Positions 10,861 to 22,700 of a DNA stretch of 64,000 nt are shown one piece after another; position 1 is the stretch's first letter, and every line of letters begins with the position of its first letter. The stretch is from Pegea sp. RAD2-039. Lineage: Eukaryota; Chordata; Thaliacea; Salpida; Salpidae. The notes beneath the pieces were generated by a model, which was not told the origin of the DNA, did no database searches, and saw only the letters and a program-made list of their open reading frames with translations. Where the stretch lies: NCBI GenBank assembly GCA_034620365.1, contig JAQGEQ010000081.1:62001-126000 (forward strand), read 5' to 3'. The translations under genes were made by a program, and so were the position numbers.

Positions 10861-13420
10861 AGTGGTATATATATAAGTGGTATTGGTTGTGGCTGGCTGC
10901 TAATGGTTGTTGCTGCTTCGAAGTATTTGTTACTGGTTATTAATGGTTGTTGCGGGTTGGTAGTGATTGTTCCTGGTTGCTAGTGGTTGTTGATCGGTGG
11001 TATTGGTTGTTGCTGGGTGGTATTGGTTGTTGCTGCTTTGAAGTGGTTGTTGCTGTTTGCAAGTGGTTGTTGCTGGTTTGAAGTGGTTGTTGCTGGTTGT
11101 TAATGGTTGTTGCTGCTTTGAAGTGGTTGTTGCTGCTTCGAAGTGGTTGTTGCTGGTTGCTAATGGTTGTTGCTGGTTGCTAGTGGTTGTTGCGGGTTTC
11201 TAATGGGTTTTACTGGTTACTAGTGGTTGTTGCAGACTAGAAGTGGTTGTTGCTGGTTGTTGCTGGTTGCTAGTTGTTGTTGCTGGTTGCTAGTGGTTGT
11301 TGCGGGTTTCTAATGGTTTTTACTGGCTACTAGTGGTTGTTGCTGCTTTGAAGTGGTTGTTGCTGGTTGGTAATGGTTTTGTTGGCTGCTAATGGCTGTT
11401 GCTTGGTGGTATTGGTTGTTGCTTGGTGCTATTGGTTGTTGCTTGGTGCTATTGGTTGTTTCAGGCTGCTAGTGGTTGCTGCTGGTTGCTATTGGTTGTT
11501 GCTTGTTGACATTGGTTGTTGCTGAGTGGAATTGATTGTTACTGGGTGCTAGTGGTTGTTGCTTGTTTCTAATGCTTTTTGCTGGCTACTAGTGGCTGTT
11601 GCTGGCTGCAAGTGGTTGTTGCCGTTTTGAAGTGGTTGTTGCTGGTTGGTAATAGTTGTTGCTGGTTTCTAATGGTTGTTGCTGGGTGGTACTATTTGTT
11701 GCTGGCTATTAGTGGTTGTTGCTGGCTACAAGTGGTTGTTGATGCTTTGAAGTGCTTGTTGCTGCTTCAAAGTGGTTGTTGCTGGTTGGTAACGGTTGTT
11801 GCTGGTTGTTAATGGTTGTTGCTGGTTGCTAGTGGTTGTTACAGGTTTCTAATGGTTTTTACTGGCTACTAGTGGTTGTTGCTGCTTTGAAGTGGCTGTT
11901 GCTGGCTTGTAATGGTTGTTGTTGGCTTCTAATGGCTGTTGCTTGGTGGTATTGGTTGTTGCTTGTTGCTATTGGTTGTTGCAGGCTGCTAGTGGCTGCT
12001 GCTGGTTGCTATTGGTTGTTGCTTGGTGGCATTGGTTGTTGCTGGGTGCTATTGGTTGTTGCTGGCTACTAGTGGTTCTTGCTGGCTGCAAGTGGATGTT
12101 GCTGCTTTGAAGTGGTTGTTGCTGGTTGGTAATAGTTGTTGCTGCCTGCTAATGGTTGTTACAGGTTTCAGTGGTTGTGGCTGGCTATTAGTGGTTGTTG
12201 CTGGTTGAAAGGGGTTATTGCTGGTTGCAAGTGGTTTTTCTTGCTGCTAGTGGTTGTTGCTGGGTGGTATTGGTTGTGGCTGGCTGCTAGTGGTTGTTGC
12301 TGCTTCGAAGTATTTGTTACTGGTTGCTAATGGATGTTGCTGGTTGGTAGTGATTGTTGCTGGTTGCTAGTGGTTGTTGATCGGTGGTATGGTTGTTGCT
12401 GGGTAGTATTGGTTGTTGCTGCTTTGAAGTGGTTGTTGCTGTTTGCTAGGGGTTGTTGCTGGTTTGTGTCGGTTGTTGTTGGCTGCTAATGGCTGTTGCT
12501 TGGTGGTATTGGGTGTTGCTTAGTGCTATTGGTTACTGCAGGCTGCTAGTGGTTGCTGCTGGTTGCTATTGGTTTTTGCTGGCTACTAGTGAATCTTGCT
12601 GGCTGCATGCGGATGTTGATGCTTTAAAGTGGTTGTTGCTGGTTGGTAATAGTTGTTGCTGGTTTCTAATGGTTGGTGCTGGGTGGTATTGTTTGTTGCT
12701 GCCTGCTAATGGTTGTTGCTGCTTTGAAATGTTTGTTACTGGTTATTAATGGTTGTTGCTGGTTGGTAGTGATTGCTGCTGGTTGCTAGTGGTTGTTGCT
12801 GTAAAGTATTGGTTGTTGCTGGTTGTTAGTGGTTGTTGCTGGGTGGTATTGGTTGTTGATGCTTCGAAGTGTTTGTTGCTGGTTGCAAATGGTTGTTGCT
12901 GGTTTGAAGTGGTTGTTGCTGCTTCGAAGTGGTTGTTGCTGGTTGCTAGTGGTTGTTGCTGGCTGCTAGTGGTTGTTGCGGGTTTCTAATAGTTTTTACT
13001 GGCTACTAGTGGTTGTTGCTGCTTTGAAGTGGTTGTTGCTGGTTGGTAATGGTTGTTGTTGGCTGCTAATGGCTGTTGCTTGGTGCTATTGGTTGTTGCA
13101 GGCTGCTAGTGGTTGCTGTCGGTTGCTATTGGTTGTTACTTGGTGGTATTGGTTGTTGCTGGGTGCTATTGGTTGTTGCTGGGTGCTAGTGGTTGTTGCT
13201 GGTTTCTAATGGTTCTTGCTGGCTGCAAGTGGTTGTTGCTGCTTCGAAGTGGTTGTTGCTTGTTGCTAATGTTTGTTTCTGGCTGCTAGTTGTTGTTGCT
13301 GGTTGCTAGTGGCTGTTGTTCATTGCTAATGGCTGTTGTTGGTTGGTAGTGGTTGTTGCTGGCTGCTAATGGCTGTTGCTGGTTGCTAGTGCGTGTTGCT
13401 TGTTGATAGTGGTTCTTGGT
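10861..13420 (+). repeat. 20-bp minisatellite array, about 128 units, with higher-order repeats
   Basis: The array is built from a 20-bp unit close to TGGTTGTTGCTGGTTGCTAG, with recurring variants ending in CTTTGAAG, GGTGGTAT, GGTTGGTAA or TTTCTAA. The plus strand is almost only G and T. Variants recur in the same order: a run containing 'tttttactggctactag' then 'gctttgaagtgg' starts near 11,307, 11,846 and 12,982, and a 'ggctgcaagtgg ... ggtaatagttgttgctgg' run recurs near 11,600, 12,080 and 12,600. This implies higher-order units of roughly 24-27 monomers. All three forward frames stay open for stretches (Leu/Cys/Val/Trp-rich), because the unit rarely makes stops; they are not genes. The array begins in the 3' part of a Y module and ends about 130 bp past the POLR2I stop codon. 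Confidence 0.95.
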
Positions 13421-13446
13421 ATTAAAATTTTGATGTTGAACAACTT

Positions 13447-13452
13447 TTTAAT
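13447..13452 (-). terminator. candidate POLR2I poly(A) signal (ATTAAA)
   Basis: ATTAAA on the minus strand, about 100 nt beyond the POLR2I stop and just before the minisatellite edge. It is the best match in the short 3' flank. If used, cleavage would fall at or near the start of the array. Confidence 0.4.
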
Positions 13453-13552
13453 GAAAAAAAAGAAGTATGCAATTTTTGCAACATATCGTTTTCTGCCAAG
13501 AAGACACGAAATGAAAGCAAAAAGCAAACGACGTCATGGAATAGAATCATTA

Positions 13553-14700
13553 TTAAGTCCAACGATGACCACAAGAGGAGTTTGTACAAACAAAGTACAG
13601 CTTCATCCCTGCTTCGTCTCTAGCTGATTCAGACTGGAAGAACACTGCTTCTCTATGGTGACACCTAGTGGCAAAAATGAGCGCTGAAGAGCTTAGAGAG
13701 TTGATGACTTACTTGGGGCAGGGATTATCCTTTGTTCTAGGCAAGGTTGGATCCTGGGCTACATCAGGATTGATTTGAGACAATTCATCAACCTCATGTA
13801 CAACTTTGTTCACATAAACAAAAGGATTATCTGCCTTGATTTGAAAACCACAATTGCCACACTAAAATGAAATAATTCATAAAAAATTTTCACTGTAACC
13901 ATTTCAATTTTCAACCAGCTATAAAAATGAATAACTCACAGCATACAGCAACTCTTTATTAATTTTATCTTCTTTTGGATACAGCATGTTATTACTAAAA
14001 AAACACAAAAGTTTCAATGAATAATAAAATAAAAATATCATTAAAAACATAAGCTAGCAAATAATTTTGAAACAGTAGATAGGAAAACCATAATTTTGTC
14101 TTATTAATTAGTTTAGTATAAATAATATTTTTATAAATTGTTCACCGAAAAAGGATATTTATTTTATTTTCAAACCAATAAGACAAAATTGCATATTGGA
14201 AAATAAACAAAACATAAAAAAGAACATAAAGTAGCAAAGAATATTTCATAATTTTCTTTTCCACTAATTAGTTATGGTATATTTTATATAAATAAAATAA
14301 ATAAAAAAACTTTATAATAAAACTTTAAAATAAAACTTTATAAAAAACTAGAATAAATAATATATTTCATATTTATGAAAATAAAACTTACTAAAACATG
14401 AATTAATAAGTTTAATTGACTTTATTATGTTTATTATATAATACTAATTATAATCATAAAATAATAAGATAAATTATTACAAATTTATATTTTGAATAGT
14501 CTTTTAAAGTTATAGCAGACTTTTGAAGATAAATAATAAAATTAGAAATAAAATAGTACATAAGGATTAAAAAATATTGTAAGTACTTTATGTAGATATA
14601 TTTCTAATAAAATTATAGAATTGAAAAACTAATAAAACAATTTTTACCATTCTTGACAGAACTTTATTCCTATAAAATTAGGCCCTCTGCTTGAACTCAT
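13553..14700 (-). CDS. POLR2I: RNA polymerase II subunit RPB9 (four exons, complete)
   Basis: Four exons join to 369 nt encoding 122 residues: 14,700-14,648, 13,994-13,940, 13,861-13,713 and 13,664-13,553 (TAA). Introns of 653, 78 and 48 nt all have GT..AG ends. The protein has an N-terminal zinc ribbon (Cys15, Cys18, Cys37, Cys40), the central HEVDEL and QDPTLPRT motifs that are diagnostic of RPB9, and a C-terminal TFIIS-like zinc ribbon (Cys84, Cys87, Cys112, Cys117) ending GHRWT. Length matches the family (about 120-125 residues). RPB9 sits on the pol II lobe/jaw in the nucleus and is known to affect start-site choice, fidelity and elongation. ATG at 14,698-14,700 is chosen because it opens the family's usual short N-terminus before GIKFCQEC. 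All zinc ligands are present, so the gene looks functional. Upstream non-coding exons are possible (see 16,436-16,487). Confidence 0.96.
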
Positions 14701-14926
14701 TTTTTTCTTTATTGAAATAAAATCAATAAATAAAAGATGTAGTTATAAAGCTACAACAAACTGGACATCATTATTGATTTCAATAAGTTTAACATTCAGC
14801 ATTCAAAATATAAATAAAACTATATTTTGTTCTTTATTAGAAAACTATACAATTATTAAATCGTTTGATTGTAGTTAATATTAAATACAAAAACAAATCT
14901 ATATATTTATTTAGAGCGACTTTTTC

Positions 14927-15765
14927 AGACTTTTTAAAATTAATAAGTTTTCTTTAATGTTTGAATAACTATTTAAAATCCAATTTCTTGGCAAGAACTA
15001 TTTGAATCATTCCGAGATTTGTTAAAGATCAAGAAAATCTTTTGATCATTGTTTAACCTTCATCATATTTCCTTTTCAATTTTCATTTGTAGGAAATGCT
15101 AAATTCTAACGTGAAATTTGCGATTGTAAAGCAAATTAAAAAGCTGTTTTTTGTTAAATTACTGTTTTTAAGTAATAAAGATAATAAGTTGAGTTGCTTC
15201 ATTTGCTAATGTGAAAAGTTTTGAAACGAAAAATATGTTGGAAGAAAATTTATAAAGTTTCAAATAGAAAGTTGAAAACAGTTTCATTCAAATCATAACA
15301 AGTAGTATATCGACGCTATAATTAAAATAAAAACAAGTCTCTAAAGCAAAATCAGTGAACCGAAACTTTTTCTGTCTGATATAAAGTTTGATTTGATAAA
15401 TAAAATATGAGATGAAAATAAAACAATTGGCTTAAAAATTACTGTAGCCAAGAAGTCTATGAACTATTTAAAATTGTAATCACATCAAAACTAGTAAATC
15501 AAACTTTTATTAAAATAACAGAATTAACAACTTTATGTTTCACCTCTGTATGTGATAGAGATTATTTTTAGAAAAATTTATTAAGATGCAATAGTATTGA
15601 AGTAAAAAAAAACTATTGAAAAGACATTCTAATGTTTCAACTATAAATAAAAAGAAAAATAAGAAAAATTTTCTTTCAAAAAAAGCAATGTTGTAGATAT
15701 TTTCTAGATTTTGATGTTTAAAAAAATGAATAATAATAGAAATGAAATTAAGATAAAATTAATTT
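14927..15765. mobile_element. 839-bp insertion absent from the paralogous copy
   Basis: The segment is bounded by the direct repeat ACTTTTTC (14,919-14,926 and 15,766-15,773). Removing it and one repeat yields a sequence that matches the paralog across the join (GCGACTTTTTCGAATT at 55,619-55,634). That supports an insertion with an 8-bp target duplication rather than a deletion in the other copy. Eight bases is the usual target size of hAT transposons, but I see no clear terminal inverted repeats and no coding capacity. It lies about 230 bp upstream of the POLR2I start codon. Confidence 0.6.
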
Positions 15766-16435
15766 ACTTTTTCGAATTTTGAATATTTTTAGCAAATGTC
15801 ATTGTTTACTACTTTATTTTCATGCAAATTAAGTATCAGTAATGTTGTTTTACAAAAAATCTTTTTCAATGTTTTTCAAGAATGATAATTTTATGAAAAA
15901 GTAGAAATAAACAAAATAAATAAAATTCTTAAGAAATAAAAACAGTAGCTTTTATTAGCAAATTTAAAGTTAGATTTATATAAATATTAAAATTCCATAA
16001 AAACAAAGAATATTTTTGAAAAAAATCCAAATTTATTTCCTGTTTTGTTTTTCTCCATTAATAGTTTTCCGAAAATAAATTTACTTCAAAATATTTCACA
16101 TTCAAATTTCTAGCTTTGGATAAATCTAAGATTTCAATAAAATTTACTTTTAAGGAAATTTTGGAATGAAAATTAATTTTTTTATTTTTAACAAATACTT
16201 TTTATTAGCAGATAAAATTGTTCTACTTTTGTTGAATTGAAAGTAAACGAAAAAGGAGAAAAAGTAATTTATGAACTTTCTTTGAGTTAGCTATTTTAAT
16301 GAATACTATTAAATCTGTTTTCTAAGAGATTATTAAAGAAATAATTTTGGTTTTAAAAAATAATTGTATTTCTTTAATGGATAAATTTATAAGGACTCAT
16401 CATTAAAATCATTATCATTAAGATCAACATCTTAC

Positions 16436-16487
16436 CAATATCTGCATTTGATGCTTATCTTCATTTTTCAAAAACTTTCCTTTCAAA
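16436..16487 (-). other. candidate upstream exon of POLR2I (52 bp)
   Basis: On the minus strand an acceptor with a good tract (GTGTGTTTTTTAG) precedes 52 nt, followed by a strong donor TTG|GTAAGA. Both splice sites are kept in the paralog (56,275-56,326), although the 52 nt differ at about 6 positions, mostly changing codons in the single open frame (LKGKFLKNEDKHQMQIL). This fits a 5' UTR exon better than a coding one. No transcript evidence is available. Confidence 0.3.
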
Positions 16488-16489
16488 CT

Positions 16490-16640
16490 AAAAAACACAC
16501 AAATCAATCACTGATGACGTCGCATGCTGATAATGTTATCTTCAACCGACACCAGATGTTATTTTGAACTCATCAACTTCTGGCTTATTCATCTTTGTCA
16601 AAGATCGTGTTCCACTTCGCAGTGAGATCTTGTAGATTTT
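16490..16640 (-). promoter_or_regulatory. candidate POLR2I promoter/leader with CRE-like sites
   Basis: A GC-richer island upstream of POLR2I, shared with 56,330-56,475. It holds TGACGTCG (16,515-16,522), one base from the CRE palindrome TGACGTCA. A second CRE, intact in the paralog at 56,370-56,377, is reduced to TAATGTTA here. On the minus strand a short ATG frame (MNKPEVDEF...) follows, ending at a stop within about 20 codons, consistent with leader sequence. The role is inferred from position and conservation only. Confidence 0.35.
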
Positions 16641-16752
16641 AAATCTGTTTTTGAAGAGATTATTAAAAATGAATTATAATGTAGAACGTATCAGTCTTAG
16701 ATAATTACACAATGAAAGTTCTCTATTTTTGGTATCGACCATTTGTCAATAT

Positions 16753-16784
16753 ATTATTATTATTTATTATTATTACAGTATTTG
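16753..16784 (+). repeat. ATT-rich microsatellite at duplication edge
   Basis: Short TATTATTATT runs lie exactly where the POLR2I duplication ends and repeat block A2 begins. A simple repeat at a duplication boundary is a plausible recombination site. Confidence 0.6.
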
Positions 16785-19700
16785 GCTCTCATCAAAAATA
16801 AGTTTTAAATTATATAAGGAAATTTCTTAAGAATAATGCATGTAATATAATTTCAAAATTATACTTTCTAAAATTAAATTATAAAATTTTATGAAGTATA
16901 TCTTTTAAAAATACAATACCTTTACGATTATAGTTTGACTCTAATATAGCTAGAAAGCAAATTACAAACTATATGAAGAAACTCACATTACTGTTTTTTC
17001 AATAAATGAAATAAAAGGTGAATATACTAAAGTTTATTTAACTTTAACATAAAATAACGACATTAAAAATAACATAAAAATTCACAACTATCCCAAGTAT
17101 TAGGAGAAAGTATTGGTTTTCTTAGTTTAACTATTCTTTATATAATTTTATTTGAAAGTATTATTATCTTTAACAAACAACAATCAGTAGATGAACATAA
17201 CTAAAATTTCTCTGCTACAATTTCTTTTTAATGTTTCTTACGAAAATTTTCTAACAAAAGAAAGTAGAATAATAAATAAATGTTGTAGCACTTCAGAACG
17301 ACAACAGCAAATGTATTTAAATTAGTCATAATTATCTAAACCGAGATATAAATTTCATTTCAATACAAAATCTTTTATAATGCTTCACTAGCATCAATGT
17401 TATTTACCGTGAAATCACCCATAAGAAGAAACGGGCTCAAAATATAGAAACTGTCTGGATACTTGTATTTATGCAGACTTCGTCAAATATCAAAGCTTAT
17501 ATATAAAGTGGTGTCATCTTAATCTTATGTAATCTTATGTTTCTAGTGCTCAAAAAAGTAGCTTAAAGATTTTATTAAGTAATTTTTAAATGACAATAAG
17601 AAAACTTTTCAAAGCATTTTCAATAATGACACTGATAAAAACATTTCTTATATATTTCTATGTATTTGATGTTTATAATGTTAAAATTGTATAATTTGTA
17701 AACTTTATTTACTGAATTAATATTCTAATAAGTTTACACTTTCAGTAAATTATGTTGAAAATATTTTCTATTTCTCGCAGTTCAGAAAAAATATTCCGTA
17801 AAAAATTTTAGAGTAAAAACAAAATAATATGATATTTTATAATATAGATCCTTAACAACTTCAAGTGTTTTTTAGCTTGATATGTTCGCCTGTGAAATTA
17901 CTTTCATTAGAAAAACAGTTTAAATATATCATAAGTTGAAACTTGTTCAACCTCAAAATAATAGAAACAAATTAAATCATAGCACCCAAATATCTGGTAA
18001 AATTTCGTTATACTCATATTATATATTATTGCATTTTAATCTAGGGTTTGTGAGTTGAAATTTTAAAATGTTTACTTTCTGCAAAATTAGGTAAATCTGT
18101 AATTTTTGAAAATATGCAATTTTTATGTGATTTTACTATTCTGAAATTCCATATTTTTCTTACTAAAGTCTTACTAAATTTTATGTTTCAGTTGAATTGT
18201 GAAAGTTTTAAAACTATTCTATAAATTAAACTTGTTATTAAAGCAACTTATTTAAAAGAACTGTCTTGTTTGTTTTCTAATTCAATTTTTTTATAGAACT
18301 TAACCTCAATAATTAATAACTTTCATTTTTAAGAAAAACAACTTTTCTATGTAAAAAATTATGTATGTTTAAAAGTATCCTCAGCAAAAATGTCTTTAAA
18401 AAATGCATCAAAGTTTAAATGAATTTGAAATTTAAGGGAAACAAAAAACGTGAAAAATAATAAAATATATAAATAAATTCTATCTGCATTTTCTTTTCTA
18501 AGTAGATTTGTTAATAGTAAATAGAGATTAAGATCTACAAAAAATTAATCTATTAGCGTTCGTTTTAGATTATAGTTAGCTTATTTAACATTGTGAATCA
18601 TACAGTTTCGTAATTTTTCGATTTTACTTTTTTTTTAAATAAATAAAAATAAATAAGTTTAAAATAAATACATAATTAATTTGAAGTTGGTAAGTATAAA
18701 TGTTTTAAAATTTGAAATATTAGTAAATATATTATTAGAAAACATTTCAAATTAAATTATTTTTTGATATGTTTACGTAATCTACTTTTTACAGACTTTA
18801 CCTAATTTAGTTTTAACAATAACAAATTATATAACAACTAAACTTTATATAAATAAGAATGAATTTACTTTCTAAAAACCCTTCTAAATTATTATTTGTA
18901 TTTTGATTTTATAATAAATTTTTCTATGAAATATTTATAAAATAATTAAAACTTTATCAGTTTTATCCAAAAACTTTTTGAAATTTATTTTGTAATCAAA
19001 TATACTTTAAAGTAAATTGCAATTTCCATGAAAGAAAATAATACTTTTTTTAGTTAGTCAATAAAAACAAGAAGTTATTACTAGATTTATTTAATTTAAA
19101 TGAAATGTAATAAATAATTAATACTTTAAAGATAATAAAAAGGCTTACAGCTATCAAAAAAGTATTTCTAAAAATTAAAATATTTTTCTTAGTTTGAAAA
19201 ATTATCTTTCCTTATTATATTTAGCTAACTGTGCTAAAACAGGATAAAAGCAAAAGGATAAATTAAAAATGGACATTAGATTTAAAAAGAAAAACTGGAT
19301 TTAGAATTTGTTAAGGAATTGACGAATTAAAATTCTAAAATTTTAATTAAAAACCGTTTATTCTTATGCATAAATTACAACAAGGACGTCATTATGCAGT
19401 TTTTTACTGATTTTTTTAAAAATTATTAGATTTAAATAATTCATCGTAGTTTTCAAAGGTTTTCGATAGAATGTAGCGTTTCTGGTTTTTGTTTTTAATA
19501 TGAAAAACTTGCTTCGATAACTTATAGAAATCTACTTTTGTTGTACAGAAGTAAACAAATATTAATTTTAAACAAAAATTTAAAAAAAATTTGCAAAAAA
19601 AGTATTAAGCTGTTAAAATATTGTTGGATAAATCAATAACAGTATGGTAACTTCTGACTAGTTTTTCTTAGATGTAAATAAGAAGTTAAATTTAAAAAAA

Positions 19701-22700
19701 AATTAATTTCCAAATTGACTACTTGTGTAAATACTGTGAAGTTGGTTTGGTTCCAACAGTTCTGATTGACTAACTTATTACAAAAATTTTTTTCATTTAT
19801 AACTGAAAACTGTTCAGCTTCAGAAAGAATGCATAGAAAAGTAAAATAATAAGTTACTGCAACTTATAAAATCAACAGCAAATTATTTAAATAAGTGATA
19901 ATCATTTAAACAGAGATAGAAATTTAGTTTCAATAAAAAATCTTTTATAATGCTTCACTAGCATAAAGATTATTTACCATAAAATCACCCGTAACAATTA
20001 ACGGGTTCCAAAAAAAATAATCTTTCTGACGTTGATGCGCAGATCGCATTAAATCTTAACCCTTATGTATGAAGTGCTTTCAATCCTAAGTTTTTGATGC
20101 TGAAAAAAATTAATTTGAAAATTTTACTAACTAAACTTTAATGGATATCACGTGAAATTTAATAAAATAATTATATTGTCTATTAATCACTCAAAGTATC
20201 TTCTAGTTTTCTCACTCAAAAACACCTAAACCCTTATAAAATGTATTTTGTGTGTAATTATAGTAAGATGCAAATTGTAAAATCTATGTAGAATCTCACA
20301 TCATTACATTTGATTAATAAGTTTAAAAAAAAAATATATTTCAGATCTATGTTTTTTTTGATAAGATATAATTACATTAAAGCTTTGAAAAAAATTAAAA
20401 AAAAATTTTGCTTAATAGAAATAACTCCTATAAGCAACAGAGAAAATTACGGGGCATGAAAAAATCCTGTCTTTAAGTATGATGTATGTTGAAAAGATAA
20501 ATGAAAACAACTACCGAAAGAAAGACAACTCAAAAAGACAAGCGCTAGATAACAACAATATTTATGTTTAAAAGTAATTTTATCAAAAATTTTATATACA
20601 ATTGCATATTAGTTTAAATGAATTTGAATTTTTAAGAGAATAAAATACTTGAAAAAAAATGAAATATATTAATAAATACTAACTACAGTCTCTACTTCTT
20701 CCCACAAATATTTTACGAAACAAATCATTATCATCTTTATTTTTATTATTATTAGACTTTGTGTAACTCTATTTTTGTTAAAGACAACTGAATATATCAG
20801 TCTCAAAATTTTAGACGGAAGATGGGAAACTTCAATGTCCTGTCAACTAGTAAAACTAACCTTATATATAAGGCTGTTTTAGTCTCAAATTTGTGGGTTG
20901 AAACAGAAAAAAGTAAGTCATGAAAAGTCTTGTATGTAAAAAAATATTTGTTTGTAAAACTAAAGTTAGAAAAGAATGTATTGGTGAAATAGAAGTAAAT
21001 GTAATGAAAAACTCCTTGTCTTATTAGAGTGGAAATTAGATGTTAAGTAGTAACCTAAATTTTACCGAGTTAATTTATTGGGTTCAGCCCATATTAAATC
21101 GCACCGTATACAGATAGTATAGCATTTCATTGTTTATATAACTATATAATGAAATTGCGTAAAAGTTTAAAGATTTTTTTTAAGTAAAATTAATTTGTTA
21201 AAATTATGTACTAATTACTTAACATAAAAAATCTTATTTTTGCTTCACTAGCATTAGCGATATTTACCATAAAGTCACCCGTAAAAGTTGACAGATTCCA
21301 AAATGACATGAATATAAGCAACAAGAACGTACGTTGAATGCGTTGATGTTAAAAACTTTTGAGTCAAGCAGCCTCAATCTTTGTCTCATGTCTCAGTAGT
21401 TTGTGGTTCTCAACAAAAATAATTTTGTAATTTTATAAGTAATTTATCTAAGGACATTATATATAATATAATTTCAAAATTATACTTTCTAAAATTAAAT
21501 CATGAGATTTTATAAACTTTATCTTTTAAAATACAATACTTTTACGATTTTAGTTTGTCTCTAATATAACTAGAAAGCAAGTTACAAACTATATGAAGAA
21601 ACTGACATTTACCGTTTTTTTTATAAATGAAAAAAATAAGGTGAGTCTACTAAAGTTAACTTAACTTTAACAAAAAATAACGACATTAAAAATAACATAA
21701 AAAGTTACAACTATCCCAAGTATTAGGAGTGAAAATTAGTTTTCTTAGTTTGACTATTCTTTAAATAATATTATTTGAAAGTATTATTATCTTTATCAAA
21801 CAACAATCAGTAGATGAACATAACTGAAATTTCTCTGCTATAATTTCTTTGAAATGTTTATTTCGAAAATTTTCTAACAAAAGAAAGTAGAATAATAAGT
21901 AAATGTTGCAGCACTTCAGACAACAACAGCAAATAAATTTAAATTAGTCATAATCATCTAAACTGAGATAGAAATTTTATTTCAATAAAAAATCTTTTCT
22001 AATGCTTCACTAGCATTAATGTCATTTACCGTATAATCACCCGTAAGAAGAAACGGGCTCCAAAAAGAGAAACTATCTGGATGGTTGTATTTACGCAGAT
22101 TGCGTCAAATCTCAAAACTTATATATAAAGTGGTCTCAATCTTATATTTATGCTGCTCAAAAAAATAGCTTAAAAATTTTATCAAATAATTTTTTAATGA
22201 CAATAAGAAAATTTTCAAAACATTTTCAATAATGACAGCGGAAATAACATTTCCTATATATTTCTATGTATTTGATGTTTATATTTTTAATATTGTATAA
22301 TTTGTAAACTTTATTTACTGAATTAATATTCTAATAAGTTTAAACTTTCAGTAAATTATGTTGAAAATATTTTCCATTTTTCGCAGTTCAGAAAAAATAT
22401 TCAACAAAAAATTTAGAATAAAATAAAAATAAGATAATATTTTAATAATATAGATCCTCAATAACTTCCAGTGTTTTTAGCTTGATATGTTCGCTTATGG
22501 TTCTACTTTTATTAGAAAAACTGTTTATATAATTGAGAAGTTGAAACTTGTTCAACTTCAAAATAATAATCAATGAAAATCTAAACAATAACACCTGAAT
22601 TTCAGATAAAACTTCGTTATACTCATCTTATATATTATTGCATTTTAATCTAAGGTTTGTGAGTTAAAGTTTTAAAATGTTTACTTACTGCAAATTTTGG

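Larger units (their letters stand above)
14455..16752 (-). repeat. segmental duplication, copy 1 (POLR2I 5' region)
   Basis: This stretch runs from inside POLR2I intron 1 through exon 1 and the upstream region, and is repeated in the same orientation at 54,808-56,594. The intron part differs at only about 1 base in 20 by eye. The two copies are co-linear except that this one contains 14,927-15,765 and the other contains 55,275-55,619. Both boundaries fall in AT-rich DNA; the far one is at 'gtcaatatatta'. Confidence 0.88.

Noticed and set aside
11579-13209. Several Leu/Cys/Trp-rich open frames
   Set aside because: They are translations of the 20-bp minisatellite in all three frames; the unit is not a multiple of three and rarely contains stops.
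10861-13420. CRISPR-like array
   Set aside because: The units are contiguous 20-bp variants without unique spacers, in a eukaryotic genome.
13376-13627. 83-residue open frame on the plus strand
   Set aside because: It runs from the minisatellite edge antisense through the last POLR2I exon, which has clear protein homology on the other strand.
16545-16600. Short minus-strand frame MNKPEVDEF... upstream of POLR2I
   Set aside because: It ends within about 20 codons in both copies and differs between them; treated as leader sequence.
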